Assembly (NCBI RefSeq): GCF_001889065.1
Contig: NZ_LWHB01000154.1
Span: 6 to 18,706 of the forward strand
Direction of reading: 5' to 3'
Length of the DNA: 18,701 nucleotides
From: Suttonella ornithocola
GTDB lineage: Bacteria; Pseudomonadota; Gammaproteobacteria; Cardiobacteriales; Cardiobacteriaceae
Positions 18,441 to 18,701 of this stretch are shown one piece after another (position 1 is the first letter of the stretch; each line of letters starts with the position of its first letter). Under the pieces are notes generated by a model. The model did no database searches and was not told the origin of the DNA. It saw nothing but the letters and a program-made list of their open reading frames with translations. A program made the position numbers and the translations under genes.

Positions 18441-18701
18441 AGTCAAATCACTTATAATCCAATCTATCCAAAGCAGATATAAAGAACAACTTGTAGTAGA
18501 ATTATCAAAAACAAACTGAGCATATCCTATGACCTACTGCCGCCAATTCCGACAGAAAATTCTTAACGATATTGCTAATGGAGAAACTTGGCGCGCTGTT
18601 GCAAAGCGCTACAAGATCAGCAAATTCACCGTCTATAGCTGGATTAAAAATCCCCATCCTAAAGGCTTTACTGAAGCTGTAAGCCCTCAAACGAATTGAT
18701 G
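18440..18701 (+). mobile_element. IS630-like insertion sequence, partial (right copy)
   Basis: Inverted relative to the left copy and nearly identical over about 210 bp. The 5' end AGTCAAATCACTTATAATCC is the terminal part and is flanked by TA. The transposase start codon is at 18529. The element continues beyond the window. The two copies face outward with their transposase genes and enclose the whole window. Confidence 0.75.
18529..18699 (+). CDS. IS630-like transposase, N-terminal part (right copy)
   Basis: The ORF encodes MTYCRQFRQKILNDIANG and a helix-turn-helix (KRYKISKFTVYSWIK), then reaches TGA at 18697-18699 after 56 codons. In another frame the sequence after GFT can be read as SCKPSNELM to the window edge, so the stop may be a frameshift, either programmed (known in several IS families) or a mutation. 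The left copy ends before this point, so the two cannot be compared here. Confidence 0.6.
   Translation: MTYCRQFRQKILNDIANGETWRAVAKRYKISKFTVYSWIKNPHPKGFTEAVSPQTN

Noticed and set aside
18505..18690. Minus-strand ORF over the right IS
   Set aside because: Antisense shadow of the transposase start; the plus-strand frame has the helix-turn-helix.
1..18701. tRNA, rRNA or ICE attachment site
   Set aside because: I found no cloverleaf-like sequence, rRNA segment or tRNA 3'-end repeat; the element borders are outside the window.

Overview
The window is an 18.7 kb AT-rich stretch of proteobacterial mobile DNA. Genes at 7.1-18.4 kb belong to the replication/accessory backbone of PFGI-1/ICEHin1056/SPI-7-type integrative conjugative elements (DUF3577, DUF3275, DUF6094-like methyltransferase, zinc-ribbon SNF2-type helicase, DUF1640, DUF1281). 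These families, together with IS630-like ends, an IS1106-like MITE, higBA and a C9 tract, suggest a gamma- or betaproteobacterial commensal (Pasteurellaceae, Moraxellaceae, Neisseriaceae or relatives). The genus cannot be fixed from the sequence. Both window ends lie inside inverted copies of the same IS, so the window looks like a contig that stops at repeats.

Left part (1-7.1 kb), accessory cargo. An IS end cuts off the N-terminus of a MORC/MutL-like ATPase-nuclease (204-1475), which converges on a C5 cytosine methyltransferase gene (1472-2509). Together they are a broken restriction-modification system. Next come a decayed serine resolvase (3095-3547), an unrecognised two-gene unit of a cytosolic protein and a four-helix membrane protein (3544-5067), a 131-bp MITE (5093-5223), a HigB-HigA toxin-antitoxin operon on the minus strand with a recognisable promoter/operator, a small membrane protein gene, and a gene-poor stretch with a candidate ncRNA and two terminators.

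Right part (7.1-18.4 kb), ICE backbone. It has three transcription units, starting near 7.15, 11.36 and 16.28 kb. Each begins with the same sigma70-type promoter and a near-identical structured leader of about 165 nt. Units 1 and 2 end in strong intrinsic terminators (11288-11311, 16202-16231). Every gene, or translationally coupled gene pair, is preceded by a small RNA header, 13 in all. In each header a hairpin (A) contains a GGG-x-x-x sequence that mimics the real GGAG-x-x-x Shine-Dalgarno. A downstream anti-SD strand can pair either with the mimic (B, usually followed by a U-run, so terminator-like) or with the real SD (C). The arm sequences differ between headers but the three-way complementarity is kept, which is covariation visible inside one window. 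A 14th header is cut by the right-hand IS.

The units also carry internal terminator-like hairpins with no promoter after them, so the shared leader may be an antitermination or regulatory RNA acting on the whole unit. Decay and variation are visible: the DUF3577 gene is out of frame at a C9 tract, the DUF1281 gene has an ATT start, an in-frame TAG and a frameshift, and there are paired tiny membrane-protein genes (33 aa partners) that automated callers would miss.
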